Assembly (NCBI RefSeq): GCF_039522585.1
Contig: NZ_BAAADR010000045.1
Strand: one strand, 5' to 3'
Source of the DNA: Bisbaumannia salifodinae
GTDB lineage: Bacteria; Pseudomonadota; Gammaproteobacteria; Pseudomonadales; Halomonadaceae
Length of the DNA: 64,000 bases
Both the position numbers and the translations under genes were made by a program. The notes under the pieces are model-generated. The model made no database searches, had not been told where the DNA came from, and was given only the letters and a program-made list of their open reading frames with translations. Shown here piece after piece: positions 6,856 through 14,038 of the stretch (position 1 is the stretch's first letter; each line of letters opens with the position of its first letter).

Positions 6856-7389
6856 TCACGCAGCTGTCTCATGAGTTATTACGCCGCGCTTCATCCTATT
6901 CAGCTTCATGGGTATGAGTTGCCAATTCCCATACCAGTGAAGCCCGCACACCTCATCGCTCACTATCGGGATGATGTGATCAACCTCGAACTTTATGCCG
7001 GTCCACTCTTCATATTGCTTTGCAAGCTTGCGGAGATGTTTGAGTCGAGCTTTGTTCCGCGCAACAAACACGGGGTCGTTTACGTTGAGAGTTCCAGCCC
7101 TCTCCAGCATCCTCCGCCGCTTGCGGGCACGATCTGCACCATGGCTGAAACGGCTCCAGTCCCTGAAGTACTGCCTGTTCCTTTCCTGGTATTCCCTCTG
7201 GTATGCGGCGTTCGCCTCGGCGTTCTCCGCCTTCCATCGTCTATTCCTATCCCACTTGCACTCCAGGCACGCGCGATCCTTTACGCTCATTTCTGAGACA
7301 TGGCCTTTGCGGCATGGCTTTCCAGTGAAGTAGCGCTTCATGCCAAGCGCCGCGGCTTTCCTCTTGGAGATGATATGAACGTGCAGCAT
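6856..7389 (-). CDS. HNH homing endonuclease-like protein
   Basis: A 177-residue protein. The N-terminus has a zinc-ribbon-like CxxGH...CxxC (CRKGH and CLEC, about residues 26-43). The middle is highly basic (YQREYQERNRQYFRDW, RARKRRRMLERAG). The C-terminus has the HNH core: FEVDHIIPI, then GLHWYGNWQLIPMKLNRMKRG. This arrangement is typical of phage free-standing HNH endonucleases. It is the first gene after promoter PL. A 10-bp-arm hairpin (7415-7445) lies just before its ribosome-binding site. Confidence 0.85.
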   Translation of the reverse strand: MLHVHIISKRKAAALGMKRYFTGKPCRKGHVSEMSVKDRACLECKWDRNRRWKAENAEANAAYQREYQERNRQYFRDWSRFSHGADRARKRRRMLERAGTLNVNDPVFVARNKARLKHLRKLAKQYEEWTGIKFEVDHIIPIVSDEVCGLHWYGNWQLIPMKLNRMKRGVITHETAA

Positions 7390-7414
7390 CCTTCCCTCCT
7401 CACTCCAGAGCCAT

Positions 7415-7445
7415 CCAAGTGCGAACTCTGAGAACTCGCACTTGG
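7415..7445 (-). repeat. hairpin in the PL leader before the HNH gene
   Basis: CCAAGTGCGA (7415-7424) and TCGCACTTGG (7436-7445) form perfect 10-bp arms with an 11-nt loop. In the leftward transcript this hairpin sits roughly 10 nt before the GAGGAGG of the HNH gene, so it could protect the leader, terminate, or tune translation. No T tract follows. Confidence 0.55.
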
Positions 7446-7606
7446 ATAACCCTATCGGGTCGCGACACGCCCTCCTGGGGGCCTCGCCTCCCCGGCTTCG
7501 ACTTCGCCGGATCTACGGGTCGGCAGCTAACCGGCTGCTCGGGCCACGTTGCCCTGTGGCTCGGGGTGGGCTCCTGCCCTGGGCGTTTGCCCTTTCCATG
7601 GGTACA

Positions 7607-7649
7607 AATATGGGCATTCCCATAAAATACGTCAAGGGGTATCCCCATA
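7607..7649 (-). promoter_or_regulatory. leftward early promoter PL with operators OL
   Basis: On the minus strand TTGACG (7630-7635) and CATATT (7607-7612) are separated by exactly 17 nt. Two operator-like 16-mers overlap it: TATGGGCATTCCCATA at 7609-7624 across the -10 and spacer, and AAGGGGTATCCCCATA at 7634-7649 across the -35. They match the operators of the CI/Cro region, so CI should repress this promoter. A lone half-site (ATGGGTA, 7598-7604) lies nearby. The leader of about 210 nt down to the HNH gene holds no clear gene. Confidence 0.8.
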
Positions 7650-7665
7650 TTTTTTCATACGGCCA

Positions 7666-7692
7666 CAAAAAACCCGCCACTGGGGCGGGTTG
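7666..7692 (-). terminator. terminator of the repressor operon
   Basis: On the minus strand AACCCGCC-CCAGT-GGCGGGTT is followed by a run of T. It ends the cI plus 128-residue gene transcript just before PL/OL. Confidence 0.85.
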
Positions 7693-7707
7693 GCGGCAAG
7701 GATTAGG

Positions 7708-8094
7708 CTAGAAGCGCCTGGCTCTGCTTATCACTGCTTGGCTGTCAAAGGTGTCGTCGTCAACATCAATGAAGAAGTCGAAGAAACGGTATGCGTCTTG
7801 CCAATTCGGGTGGGCTTGTTCGAAGTCTGACAGCTCGCACAAAAGAGCATCCTGGGCCGTGATGTCGTCATCTCCCGGCAGAATCAGGCCCTCCAGCATC
7901 ATTGCGGTTAGCGCCTCAGATAGGCGCTCAAAGAAATTCTGTAGGGCTGCCACGCCTTTGTCGCGCCCAAGCCAAGTCCGCTTCCCTTGGGAGCTCACCA
8001 CCTTGGACATTGCTATCACCAGCTTTTGGAGCGCTATGTATGTCCTGGGGCGATTCTCCTGGAAGTCGCGCTGCATCGACTGACTCCCCGCCAT
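7708..8094 (-). CDS. lysogeny-operon protein of unknown function, 128 aa
   Basis: Start at 8094 (MAGSQSMQRD), preceded by AGGAGG, 11 nt after the cI stop. The protein is helical, with an acidic C-terminus (FFDFFIDVDDDTFDSQ). It lies between cI and the operon terminator, so it is probably transcribed with cI in the lysogen, the position of rexA in lambda. A role in immunity, exclusion or lysogenic conversion is inferred from this context only; no family is recognised. Confidence 0.7.
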   Translation of the reverse strand: MAGSQSMQRDFQENRPRTYIALQKLVIAMSKVVSSQGKRTWLGRDKGVAALQNFFERLSEALTAMMLEGLILPGDDDITAQDALLCELSDFEQAHPNWQDAYRFFDFFIDVDDDTFDSQAVISRARRF

Positions 8095-8105
8095 GGCTCC
8101 TCCTA

Positions 8106-8825
8106 TTAATCGAAATTCTCCCACCAGAACACGCGGCCCAGGATCTTGGGTGCGTCGGGGTCGGCGAGGCTGTAGACCTCCTCCGGGTACTCGTCGGCGT
8201 TGTCGCTAACCACTCTCACCCGGTTTAGGGGCATCCGGTATAGGCGCTTAACCCTCAACATTCCTGAGTGATCGAGCACATAGACCTTGCCGTCGATGAT
8301 GTGCCGGCAGCCTTTGTCGATCCCAAGGGTGGCGCCATCACTGATCACCGGGGTCATCGAGTCACCCTTGGCCACGGCCAACGCGGCATTCTCCGGCCTA
8401 ACCCCAGCTCGGTTCAGCCGTGTCAGGCTAAACCGCTTTTGGTTGCCGTGATTCTCTAAAACCTGAGGGCATCCATCGCCCGCTGAAAACTCCACTTCAC
8501 GAAACACAGGCAGCCACACCTCCTCGTGACTCAAGGGCTCATCGCCCTCGATGACCTCCATGTCTACAAGCTCGGCGTCTCCCTCTGTCACGGCCAGGCG
8601 TAGATGGTTGGGCCTGGAGCCCTCCATTTCTCCCTCTCCAGTGGCCAGCCAATGGGCGTTGATCCTGAGAGCATGGGCTATCTGCACCACCTTGCTAGTG
8701 GATTGCACCTTGCCCGTCTCCAGGTTGGAGATGGTCGTCTGATCCAGGCCTGTCGCGGCTGAAAGCTGAGCTTGGCTCATTTTCCTGTGCTTGCGGGCCT
8801 TTCGTAATCGGTCTTTGAATTCCAT
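8106..8825 (-). CDS. CI-type repressor with LexA-like autoprotease domain
   Basis: A 239-residue repressor. Residues 1-60 form an HTH_3 DNA-binding domain (MSQAQLSAATGLDQTTISNLETGK). The C-terminal S24 peptidase domain has Ser156 (GDSMTPVISDG) and Lys193 (RVKRLYR), 37 residues apart as in LexA, and a candidate Ala115-Gly116 cleavage site (FSAGDG). It should hold the prophage silent and self-cleave when RecA is activated. The ATG at 8825 coincides with the expected start of transcription from PRM, so the mRNA may be leaderless. The open frame continues upstream to 9689 but is non-coding there. Confidence 0.95.
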   Translation of the reverse strand: MEFKDRLRKARKHRKMSQAQLSAATGLDQTTISNLETGKVQSTSKVVQIAHALRINAHWLATGEGEMEGSRPNHLRLAVTEGDAELVDMEVIEGDEPLSHEEVWLPVFREVEFSAGDGCPQVLENHGNQKRFSLTRLNRAGVRPENAALAVAKGDSMTPVISDGATLGIDKGCRHIIDGKVYVLDHSGMLRVKRLYRMPLNRVRVVSDNADEYPEEVYSLADPDAPKILGRVFWWENFD

Positions 8826-8832
8826 CCATGAA

Positions 8833-8861
8833 GTATTAGGGGTTCGCCCATACGCTTGCAA
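8833..8861 (-). promoter_or_regulatory. repressor maintenance promoter PRM
   Basis: On the minus strand TTGCAA (8856-8861) and TAATAC (8833-8838) are 17 nt apart. Transcription should start at about 8825-8827, at or next to the cI start codon, as in lambda where cI mRNA from PRM is leaderless. The operator at 8837-8852 lies in the spacer and touches the -10. Confidence 0.75.
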
Positions 8862-8900
8862 AGGGAGATCCCCATATCTATGATTATGGGTATACCCATA
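8837..8900. promoter_or_regulatory. three OR operators, 24-bp spacing
   Basis: Three 16-bp sites begin at 8837, 8861 and 8885, exactly 24 bp apart. The last, TATGGGTATACCCATA, is a perfect palindrome; the others are TAGGGGTTCGCCCATA and AAGGGAGATCCCCATA. The first lies in PRM, the middle one in PR from the last base of the shared -35 into the spacer, and the last just after the -10 of PR. This copies the OR logic of lambda. Confidence 0.85.
8856..8884 (+). promoter_or_regulatory. rightward early promoter PR
   Basis: TTGCAA (8856-8861) and TATGAT (8879-8884) are 17 nt apart; start expected near 8891. The -35 hexamer is its own reverse complement and also serves PRM in the other direction. Confidence 0.8.
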
Positions 8901-8912
8901 TGGAGCCAGGCC

Positions 8913-9128
8913 ATGACAGCGCTCTTCACCAAGCTGGTCGAGCACTTCGATACGCAAACCAACGCCGCTGCCGCGCTGGGTGTCGACCAGACGACCGTAT
9001 CCGGCTGGGTGCGGGGTAAGCATGGAATGTCTCCTGCTGTTGCCCTTCGCGCCGAGCGCCTTACTGAAGGCAAGTTCAAGGCTTCTGAACTCTGCCCCGC
9101 CGTGTTCGGCGGTATTGAGGCCGCCTAA
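8913..9128 (+). CDS. Cro-like repressor
   Basis: A 71-residue HTH protein (HFDTQTNAAAALGVDQTTVSGWVRGK), the first gene from PR and divergent from cI. GGAG lies 7 nt before the ATG at 8913. Size, position and the YdaS/Cro-type helix-turn-helix fit a Cro repressor that turns down PRM and early transcription during lytic growth. The longer frame from 8856 would begin inside the promoter and is rejected. Confidence 0.9.
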   Translation: MTALFTKLVEHFDTQTNAAAALGVDQTTVSGWVRGKHGMSPAVALRAERLTEGKFKASELCPAVFGGIEAA

Positions 9129-9188
9129 CCACCATCCTAGACACTCCACGCTACGAGTGAGAGTCACCACAAGAGAGGCAGCTTGACC

Positions 9189-9635
9189 ATGGATCTTTAT
9201 ACAGCAGGCATCCAGCAGGTCGTTAAGGAGGCAGGCTACGCCACCGTTGCCCGCGAGCTGCGCATGGACGAGGGGCGCTTGCATAAGAAGCTGGACCCCG
9301 ATGGCACGGTGCCGCTGACCCTGGCCGACTTTATTCGCATCGCTGTGATGATGCGCGATCCGCGCGCCGTGACTGCGATTCTCGATGAGATGGGGTTGGT
9401 GGCTGTGCCTGTCGAGAGGCCGATTGACGACGCTTCCCTGTGCGACCGGATCATCCATCAGCAGGTGGCTGTAGGCAACGTGGCCCAGGAAGTTCAGGCC
9501 GCACTGGCAGACGGGAAAGTGGACGCGAATGAGGCCTGGGCCATTGACCGCGCCGTCGACGTGGCAATTGAGAAGCTTTGCGCCCTGCGCAGCGAGCTGA
9601 AGGAAATGGCTGAACCGAAGGTGGTGAAGGGCTAA
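9189..9635 (+). CDS. phage regulatory protein, CII family
   Basis: A 148-residue protein: the N-terminal HTH-like region (VVKEAGYATVARELRMDEGRLHKKLDPDGT) with LTLADFIRIAVMMRDPRAV matches the phage CII regulator family found next to Cro. The C-terminus is helical (VDANEAWAIDRAVDVAIEKL). An upstream in-frame TTG at 9183 is an alternative start. A role in the lysis-lysogeny choice is expected from family and position. Confidence 0.75.
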   Translation: MDLYTAGIQQVVKEAGYATVARELRMDEGRLHKKLDPDGTVPLTLADFIRIAVMMRDPRAVTAILDEMGLVAVPVERPIDDASLCDRIIHQQVAVGNVAQEVQAALADGKVDANEAWAIDRAVDVAIEKLCALRSELKEMAEPKVVKG

Positions 9636-9641
9636 ACGAAC

Positions 9642-9678
9642 GAAGCCCCGGGCGGCGACCAACCAACCCCGGGGCTTC
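9642..9678 (+). repeat. strong GC hairpin after the CII-like gene
   Basis: GAAGCCCCGGG (9642-9652) pairs with CCCGGGGCTTC (9668-9678) around a 15-nt loop. No T tract follows, so it is either a rho-dependent or pausing element or an mRNA-protecting hairpin between two rightward early genes. Confidence 0.6.
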
Positions 9679-9700
9679 ACATCAAGCACGTGAGGTAACC

Positions 9701-9910
9701 ATGGATCATCTCGAAGACAAAATCAAGCCCCCAGGGCCCGCCAATTACACCGTCTGGTGCCGGCCATTCCGGGATTTGCCTGACAGAGAGCGGTGGCAAA
9801 TCTACGACGACATCAAGCACTGGCGGTACCAGCAAGAGCTGGCCGAGGTGCCGATTACCGAAGATTACCGTGAATTTTGCTGCCGCGTGTGCCGCGAGCT
9901 GGAGTTGTAA
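9701..9910 (+). CDS. phage protein of unknown function, 69 aa
   Basis: A 69-residue protein rich in Trp, Tyr and charged residues (NYTVWCRPFRDLPDRERWQIYDDIKHW) with a Cys pair near the end (CCRVC). GAGGT precedes the ATG. It lies 2 nt before the replication initiator gene and is probably co-translated. Function unknown. Confidence 0.7.
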   Translation: MDHLEDKIKPPGPANYTVWCRPFRDLPDRERWQIYDDIKHWRYQQELAEVPITEDYREFCCRVCRELEL

Positions 9911-9912
9911 AT

Positions 9913-10707
9913 ATGAGCATCAAGGTTTCCACGATGGTCTGGGAAAAGTGGCCGAATGGCGGATCTGAGATGCTCTGCCTGCTCGCTCTCGCGGACTGGT
10001 GTAATGACGAAGGCGGCTCACTTTACCCTTCAATCGGCGCGCTGGCAAAGAAAATGCGGGTCAGTGATCGCCAGGCTCAGCGAGTTTTACACAGCCTGAT
10101 TGACAGAGGGTTTGTTTCGGTTGTTGGGAATACCAACGGAGGCGCCCCTGGGACAACTCGCCAATATCATCTCAACGTCAAAAGACTGCAGTCCCTCCCG
10201 GATTACAGTGAGACGGGTGACATTGCTGTCACCCCTGACGTGAATGACACGGGTGACACTGGTGACGCAGACGGGTGTCATGGGTGTCGTGAGACGGGTG
10301 ACATTGGTGTCACCCAAACCGTTATTGAACCGTTAGTAGAACCGTTAGCCGCACCAAAGCCAAAAGGCGCCACCCGTAAGCACTCTATCCCGAATGACTT
10401 CAAGCCGAACGAGACATGTCGGTCAAGGGCCATCCAGTCCAATGTGTCGATGGAAATCGAGCTGGAGAAATTCAGTGATTACCACCTGGCCAAGGGCAGT
10501 AAGTTCAAGGACTGGCAGGCGGCCTTCCGCAATTGGCTGACCAAGGCCGGCGAGTACCAGGCTCAGCGTGGCGGCAATGTTGCCCAGTTCCCGCGGCGCC
10601 CCGCCACCCATAGCGATGACTCCGGCAGCAAGGTTTATATCCCCGAGGCACCCCAGGAATCCTACGAAGAGTATCTCCAGCGCCTAGCGGCGGAGGGCCA
10701 GTCATGA
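9913..10707 (+). CDS. replication initiator, lambda O-like
   Basis: A 264-residue protein. The N-terminal winged-helix domain (YPSIGALAKKMRVSDRQAQRVLHSLIDRGFVS) is typical of phage replication initiators. A low-complexity middle (TGDIAVT...TGDTGD...TGDIGVT) is encoded by the iterons at 10215-10315. The C-terminus (FSDYHLAKGSKFKDWQAAFRNWLTKA) is the conserved DUF-like tail of such proteins. It should bind the iterons in its own gene and load the helicase encoded next. Its stop overlaps the primase-helicase start. Confidence 0.85.
   Translation: MSIKVSTMVWEKWPNGGSEMLCLLALADWCNDEGGSLYPSIGALAKKMRVSDRQAQRVLHSLIDRGFVSVVGNTNGGAPGTTRQYHLNVKRLQSLPDYSETGDIAVTPDVNDTGDTGDADGCHGCRETGDIGVTQTVIEPLVEPLAAPKPKGATRKHSIPNDFKPNETCRSRAIQSNVSMEIELEKFSDYHLAKGSKFKDWQAAFRNWLTKAGEYQAQRGGNVAQFPRRPATHSDDSGSKVYIPEAPQESYEEYLQRLAAEGQS
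10215..10315 (+). repeat. iterons inside the initiator gene (phage origin)
   Basis: Four copies of GGGTGWCA-type units start at 10215, 10251, 10273 and 10296. The outer two are perfect dyads, GGGTGACA-TTGC-TGTCACCC (10215-10234) and GGGTGACA-TTGG-TGTCACCC (10296-10315). Iterons within the O gene are the layout of the lambda origin. An AT-rich unwinding region is less obvious. Confidence 0.75.
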
Positions 10708-13481
10708 CCCCCGCCGAGCTGAGCCGGATTCTGGCCAACGACGCCGAGCGCGTCGCCCGGACGCTGTTGCCCAACGGCAAGAAGGCTTCCGGCGAGTGGA
10801 AGGCTGGTAACGTCGAGGGTGATACCGGGCAGAGCCTGGGTGTGGTGCTCAACGGCGACAAGGCTGGGGTCTGGAAGGACTTCTCGACCGGCGAAGGTGG
10901 CGACTTGATCGACCTGTTCATGGCGGTCAACCGCGTGACCCTGGCCGAGGCCATACAGCAGGCCAAGGACTACCTGGGTGTCCGTGATGACCGGTATCGG
11001 GTCAGCACCACCAAGCCCAAGCGCGAGTACAAGCGCCCGGAGCGCCCGGCCAGCGTCAAGAAGCCCAAGCCGGAGAGCCCCGTGCGGGATTACTTGCGGG
11101 GCCGCGGACTGACCGACGCCACCCTGGATGCGTTCCGCATCGCCGAGGATGGGCGGAACATCGTGTTCCCGTTCCTGCGCGATGACGAGCTGGTCTTCCT
11201 CAAGTGGCTGGGGGTGGATCGGCCCGATGGGAAAAAGAAAATTCGAGCCAGTGCTGACTGTGAGCCCTGCTTGTTCGGTTGGCAGGCAGTGCCGCCTGAC
11301 GCGCGGACGATCACTATCGTCGAAGGGGAATGCTTTCCCGGTAGCGCTGAAATCATGACGCCTAGCGGATGGGTAGCGCTTTCCGACTATCAGACTGGGA
11401 AGGTCGCCCAGTACAGAAACGGCCAGATGGAATTCGTCAGTCCGCTGGCTCGCATCCAGAAGCCATTCTCCGGTCATTTGGTCAGGTATGAATCCAGGGG
11501 GTATGTGTCGGAAACGACGCCTGGGCACCGGATGGTCTCGATCGACCACAAGGGCAATACCTACAAGCACGCCGCCAGCGAAGGCCCACGCAATGCCCAA
11601 AACCTGATCCCGCGTGTAGGGGTTTTGAATGGCCCGGGGTTGGGGCTCTCTAAGGCGCAGATTGCCGTATGTCTAGCGGTGAGCGCAGATGCTTCGATCG
11701 ACGCACGCAAGCAATCCTATGCGGGCGGCGCGGCACGAAATTTAGCGCCGAGCCATCGCTATGCGCGATTCGGGTTCAAGAAGGACCGCAAGGTCGATCG
11801 GTTGCGCAGCGTATTGCGGGAAAGCGGTATTGAGTTCAGCGACAACGCTATCGCCAATGGCTACCACTCCATCTGTTTCTCAATTCCTGAGTGGGTGCCG
11901 GGACGCGAGCTGCCGTGGTCATGGATAGAGCAGGCAAGTCAGGAAGAGCGCGAATTCATTATTGCTGAGCTTGAGAAATGGGACGGCAATGGCGTAGCTG
12001 GGCGAAATCAGTCTGAGTTCTCATCCAAGCTAAAGGCTAATGCTGACTGGGTTCAGGCTCTAGCGCATACCACTGGCCGGGTTTCCACGATCATGCATCG
12101 GCGTAACGATTTTGGTGAGTGGTACAAGGTTTCCATCCTTCATGGAAAGCAAACAACCTCATGGCAGCGGCTGAAAGGCAAGGATGAAGCAGTCCCCTAC
12201 GAGGGCGATGTGTTTTGCGTGCAGGTTCCTTCGGGGATGCTGATGGTCCGGCAGGAAGGAAAGGTCACCATCACGGGCAACTGCGACGCCATGTCTGCCT
12301 GGCAGGCTGGCTACCCCGCCCTGTCGGTGCCGTTTGGTGGCGGTGCTGGCGACAAGCAACGCTGGATTGAATACGAGTACGACCGCCTCCAGCGCTTTGA
12401 CGAAATCTACCTGGCGATGGACAACGACACCGCCGGCCAGGAAGGCGTGGCGGAGATCGTCAAGCGCCTGGGGCGCGAGCGTTGCCGCATCGTCCGCCTG
12501 CCGTCCAAGGACTGGAACGACTGCCTGACCGGGATGATCCCCGAGGCGGATATCGCCGCCTGCTATGCCCATGCCGAGAGCATGGACCCCGAGAAGCTGG
12601 TGAGTGTGGACGCCTTCGCCCCAGGCCTCCATCGTCTGCTGGAAAACCCGATGGAGAACAGCGGCCTGGCCCTGCCCTGGGACAAGACCGAACAGCAAAT
12701 CCGCTTCCGTGGCTCGGAGACGACCATCTGGACCGGCTGGAACGGCCATGGCAAGAGCCAGTTGCTGGGCTTCATCGCTGTGTCGTCGATCATCAAATCC
12801 GGCGCCTCGTTCTGCGTCGCCTCCATGGAGATGAAGCCGGAGATCAACCTGCTGCGGATGGTCCGCCAGGCCGCCGGCATCGGCGCCCCGTCACACGCCT
12901 ACGCCGACCGCATCCTGGACGCCATGCGTGGCCGGCTGTGGATCTACGACCAACTGGGCTCCGCCGACCTGAACGACATGCTGGCCGCATTTCGTTACGC
13001 CGCCCGGCGCTACGGGGTCAAGCACTTCATCGTCGACTCGCTCGCCAAGCTGGGGCTTGGGGAAGAGGACTACGACGGCCAGAAGCGCGCCATCAACGCC
13101 ATCACCGGGTTTGCCCATGAGATGGACGTCCACGTTCACCTCGTCGCCCACCCGCGTAAGGGAATGGACGAGAATCGCCCGCCCAACAAGATGGACGTGC
13201 GCGGCGGGGCCTCATTGACCGACATGGCGGACAACGTGGTCACCGTGTGGCGCAACAAGCCAAAGGAGCGCGAGACCGAGCGGATGGAACAAGACCCCAC
13301 CGTTAAGCCTGAGCACCAGGACGAGGGCGACGTCCGCATGATCGTCAGCAAGCAACGCGGCGGCACCGCCTGGGAGGGAACCATCGCCCTGTGGTTCGAC
13401 CGCGCCTCATTCCAATACCTGGGGCGGGAATCCCACCGCGCTCAGCCGATGGTCGCCTTTAGCGCACAGGAGGCCGCATGA
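10704..13481 (+). CDS. primase-helicase (T7 gp4/DnaB type) interrupted by an intein
   Basis: A 925-residue precursor; removing the intein (residues 210-526) leaves a 608-residue enzyme. N-terminal domain: DNA primase-like (residues 1-150). TOPRIM: TIVEGE is split from CDAMSAWQAGYP by the intein, and LAMDNDTAG (after the insert) completes the metal site. C-terminal RecA-like helicase: Walker A GWNGHGKS (about residue 678) and Walker B HFIVDSLAKLG. It should unwind and prime at the phage replication fork. The activity of the TOPRIM site depends on splicing. Confidence 0.95.
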   Translation: MTPAELSRILANDAERVARTLLPNGKKASGEWKAGNVEGDTGQSLGVVLNGDKAGVWKDFSTGEGGDLIDLFMAVNRVTLAEAIQQAKDYLGVRDDRYRVSTTKPKREYKRPERPASVKKPKPESPVRDYLRGRGLTDATLDAFRIAEDGRNIVFPFLRDDELVFLKWLGVDRPDGKKKIRASADCEPCLFGWQAVPPDARTITIVEGECFPGSAEIMTPSGWVALSDYQTGKVAQYRNGQMEFVSPLARIQKPFSGHLVRYESRGYVSETTPGHRMVSIDHKGNTYKHAASEGPRNAQNLIPRVGVLNGPGLGLSKAQIAVCLAVSADASIDARKQSYAGGAARNLAPSHRYARFGFKKDRKVDRLRSVLRESGIEFSDNAIANGYHSICFSIPEWVPGRELPWSWIEQASQEEREFIIAELEKWDGNGVAGRNQSEFSSKLKANADWVQALAHTTGRVSTIMHRRNDFGEWYKVSILHGKQTTSWQRLKGKDEAVPYEGDVFCVQVPSGMLMVRQEGKVTITGNCDAMSAWQAGYPALSVPFGGGAGDKQRWIEYEYDRLQRFDEIYLAMDNDTAGQEGVAEIVKRLGRERCRIVRLPSKDWNDCLTGMIPEADIAACYAHAESMDPEKLVSVDAFAPGLHRLLENPMENSGLALPWDKTEQQIRFRGSETTIWTGWNGHGKSQLLGFIAVSSIIKSGASFCVASMEMKPEINLLRMVRQAAGIGAPSHAYADRILDAMRGRLWIYDQLGSADLNDMLAAFRYAARRYGVKHFIVDSLAKLGLGEEDYDGQKRAINAITGFAHEMDVHVHLVAHPRKGMDENRPPNKMDVRGGASLTDMADNVVTVWRNKPKERETERMEQDPTVKPEHQDEGDVRMIVSKQRGGTAWEGTIALWFDRASFQYLGRESHRAQPMVAFSAQEAA
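11331..12281 (+). other. intein (317 aa) in the TOPRIM active-site motif
   Basis: Starts at Cys210 (CFPGSAEIMTPSGWVAL, block A) and contains block-B-like SETTPGHRMVSI. It ends EGKVTITGN before extein Cys527. C-terminal blocks F/G are recognisable (YEGDVFCVQVPSGMLMVRQEGKVTITGN). The penultimate residue is Gly rather than the usual His. The middle resembles a LAGLIDADG endonuclease: AVCLAVSADASI and EFIIAELEKWDGNG as motifs, plus KKDRKVDRLRSVLRESGIEF between them; both motifs look degenerate. Confidence 0.93.
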
Positions 13482-14038
13482 AACGCATGAACTGGACACC
13501 TGATCTAGTCGCCACCCTCCGCCGACTCTGGGCTGAGCACAAGACCACTCGCGAGATCGCCGAGATCATGGGGATCAGTCGTGGCAGCGTCTCCAGCCGC
13601 CTCTCTCGCCTGGGTCTGTTCGGCGGACGCGGCCCCGAGACCCGCCGCTGGACGCCTGAGGAAGACCAATTCCTGATCGACCACTACCGCCACCCGGAGT
13701 GGCCCGCCAAGCGCATCGCTGAGCACATGGGCCGCCCCATCGGCAGTATCCGTGGCAAGGCCCAGTATTTCGGCCTGCAACAGCCCGGCGTGGACTACAA
13801 GGTCAAGCCGGCTGACGTCGAGGCCAGGGCCATCACGCTAGCGATGCAGGACGTGTCGACCACCGAGATAGCCAGGCGGCTGAACGTCTCTGCTGGCTGG
13901 GTGTGGAAGATCATCAATCAGCGCCCCGCCCTGCACCGCCAGTGGATCCGCCGCAATGGCGAGCGCCGGGGTGAGTCGATGCGCCGGGCCCACGCCGAGG
14001 GACGCCACCCGGGTCCGGGATGGAGGGCGGAATCATGA
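13478..14038 (+). CDS. GcrA/Myb-like multi-HTH DNA-binding protein
   Basis: A 186-residue protein with three helix-turn-helix segments: a GcrA-like one (MNWTPDLVATLRRLWAEHKTTREIAEIMG), a SANT/Myb-like one (RRWTPEEDQFLIDHYRH) and a third (DVSTTEIARRLNVSAGWVWKIINQ). The tail is basic. It probably controls transcription of later genes; GcrA homologues act with sigma70. It overlaps both neighbours by 4 nt, so it is translated with the replication operon. Confidence 0.75.
   Translation: MKRMNWTPDLVATLRRLWAEHKTTREIAEIMGISRGSVSSRLSRLGLFGGRGPETRRWTPEEDQFLIDHYRHPEWPAKRIAEHMGRPIGSIRGKAQYFGLQQPGVDYKVKPADVEARAITLAMQDVSTTEIARRLNVSAGWVWKIINQRPALHRQWIRRNGERRGESMRRAHAEGRHPGPGWRAES

Noticed and set aside
8826..9689. 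N-terminal extension of the repressor frame to 527 residues
   Set aside because: The frame crosses promoters, cro and the CII-like gene on the other strand; the HTH starts at 8825, so the extension is accidental.
10662..11600. 312-codon minus-strand frame across the primase
   Set aside because: Antisense to a well supported primase-helicase; no ribosome-binding site.
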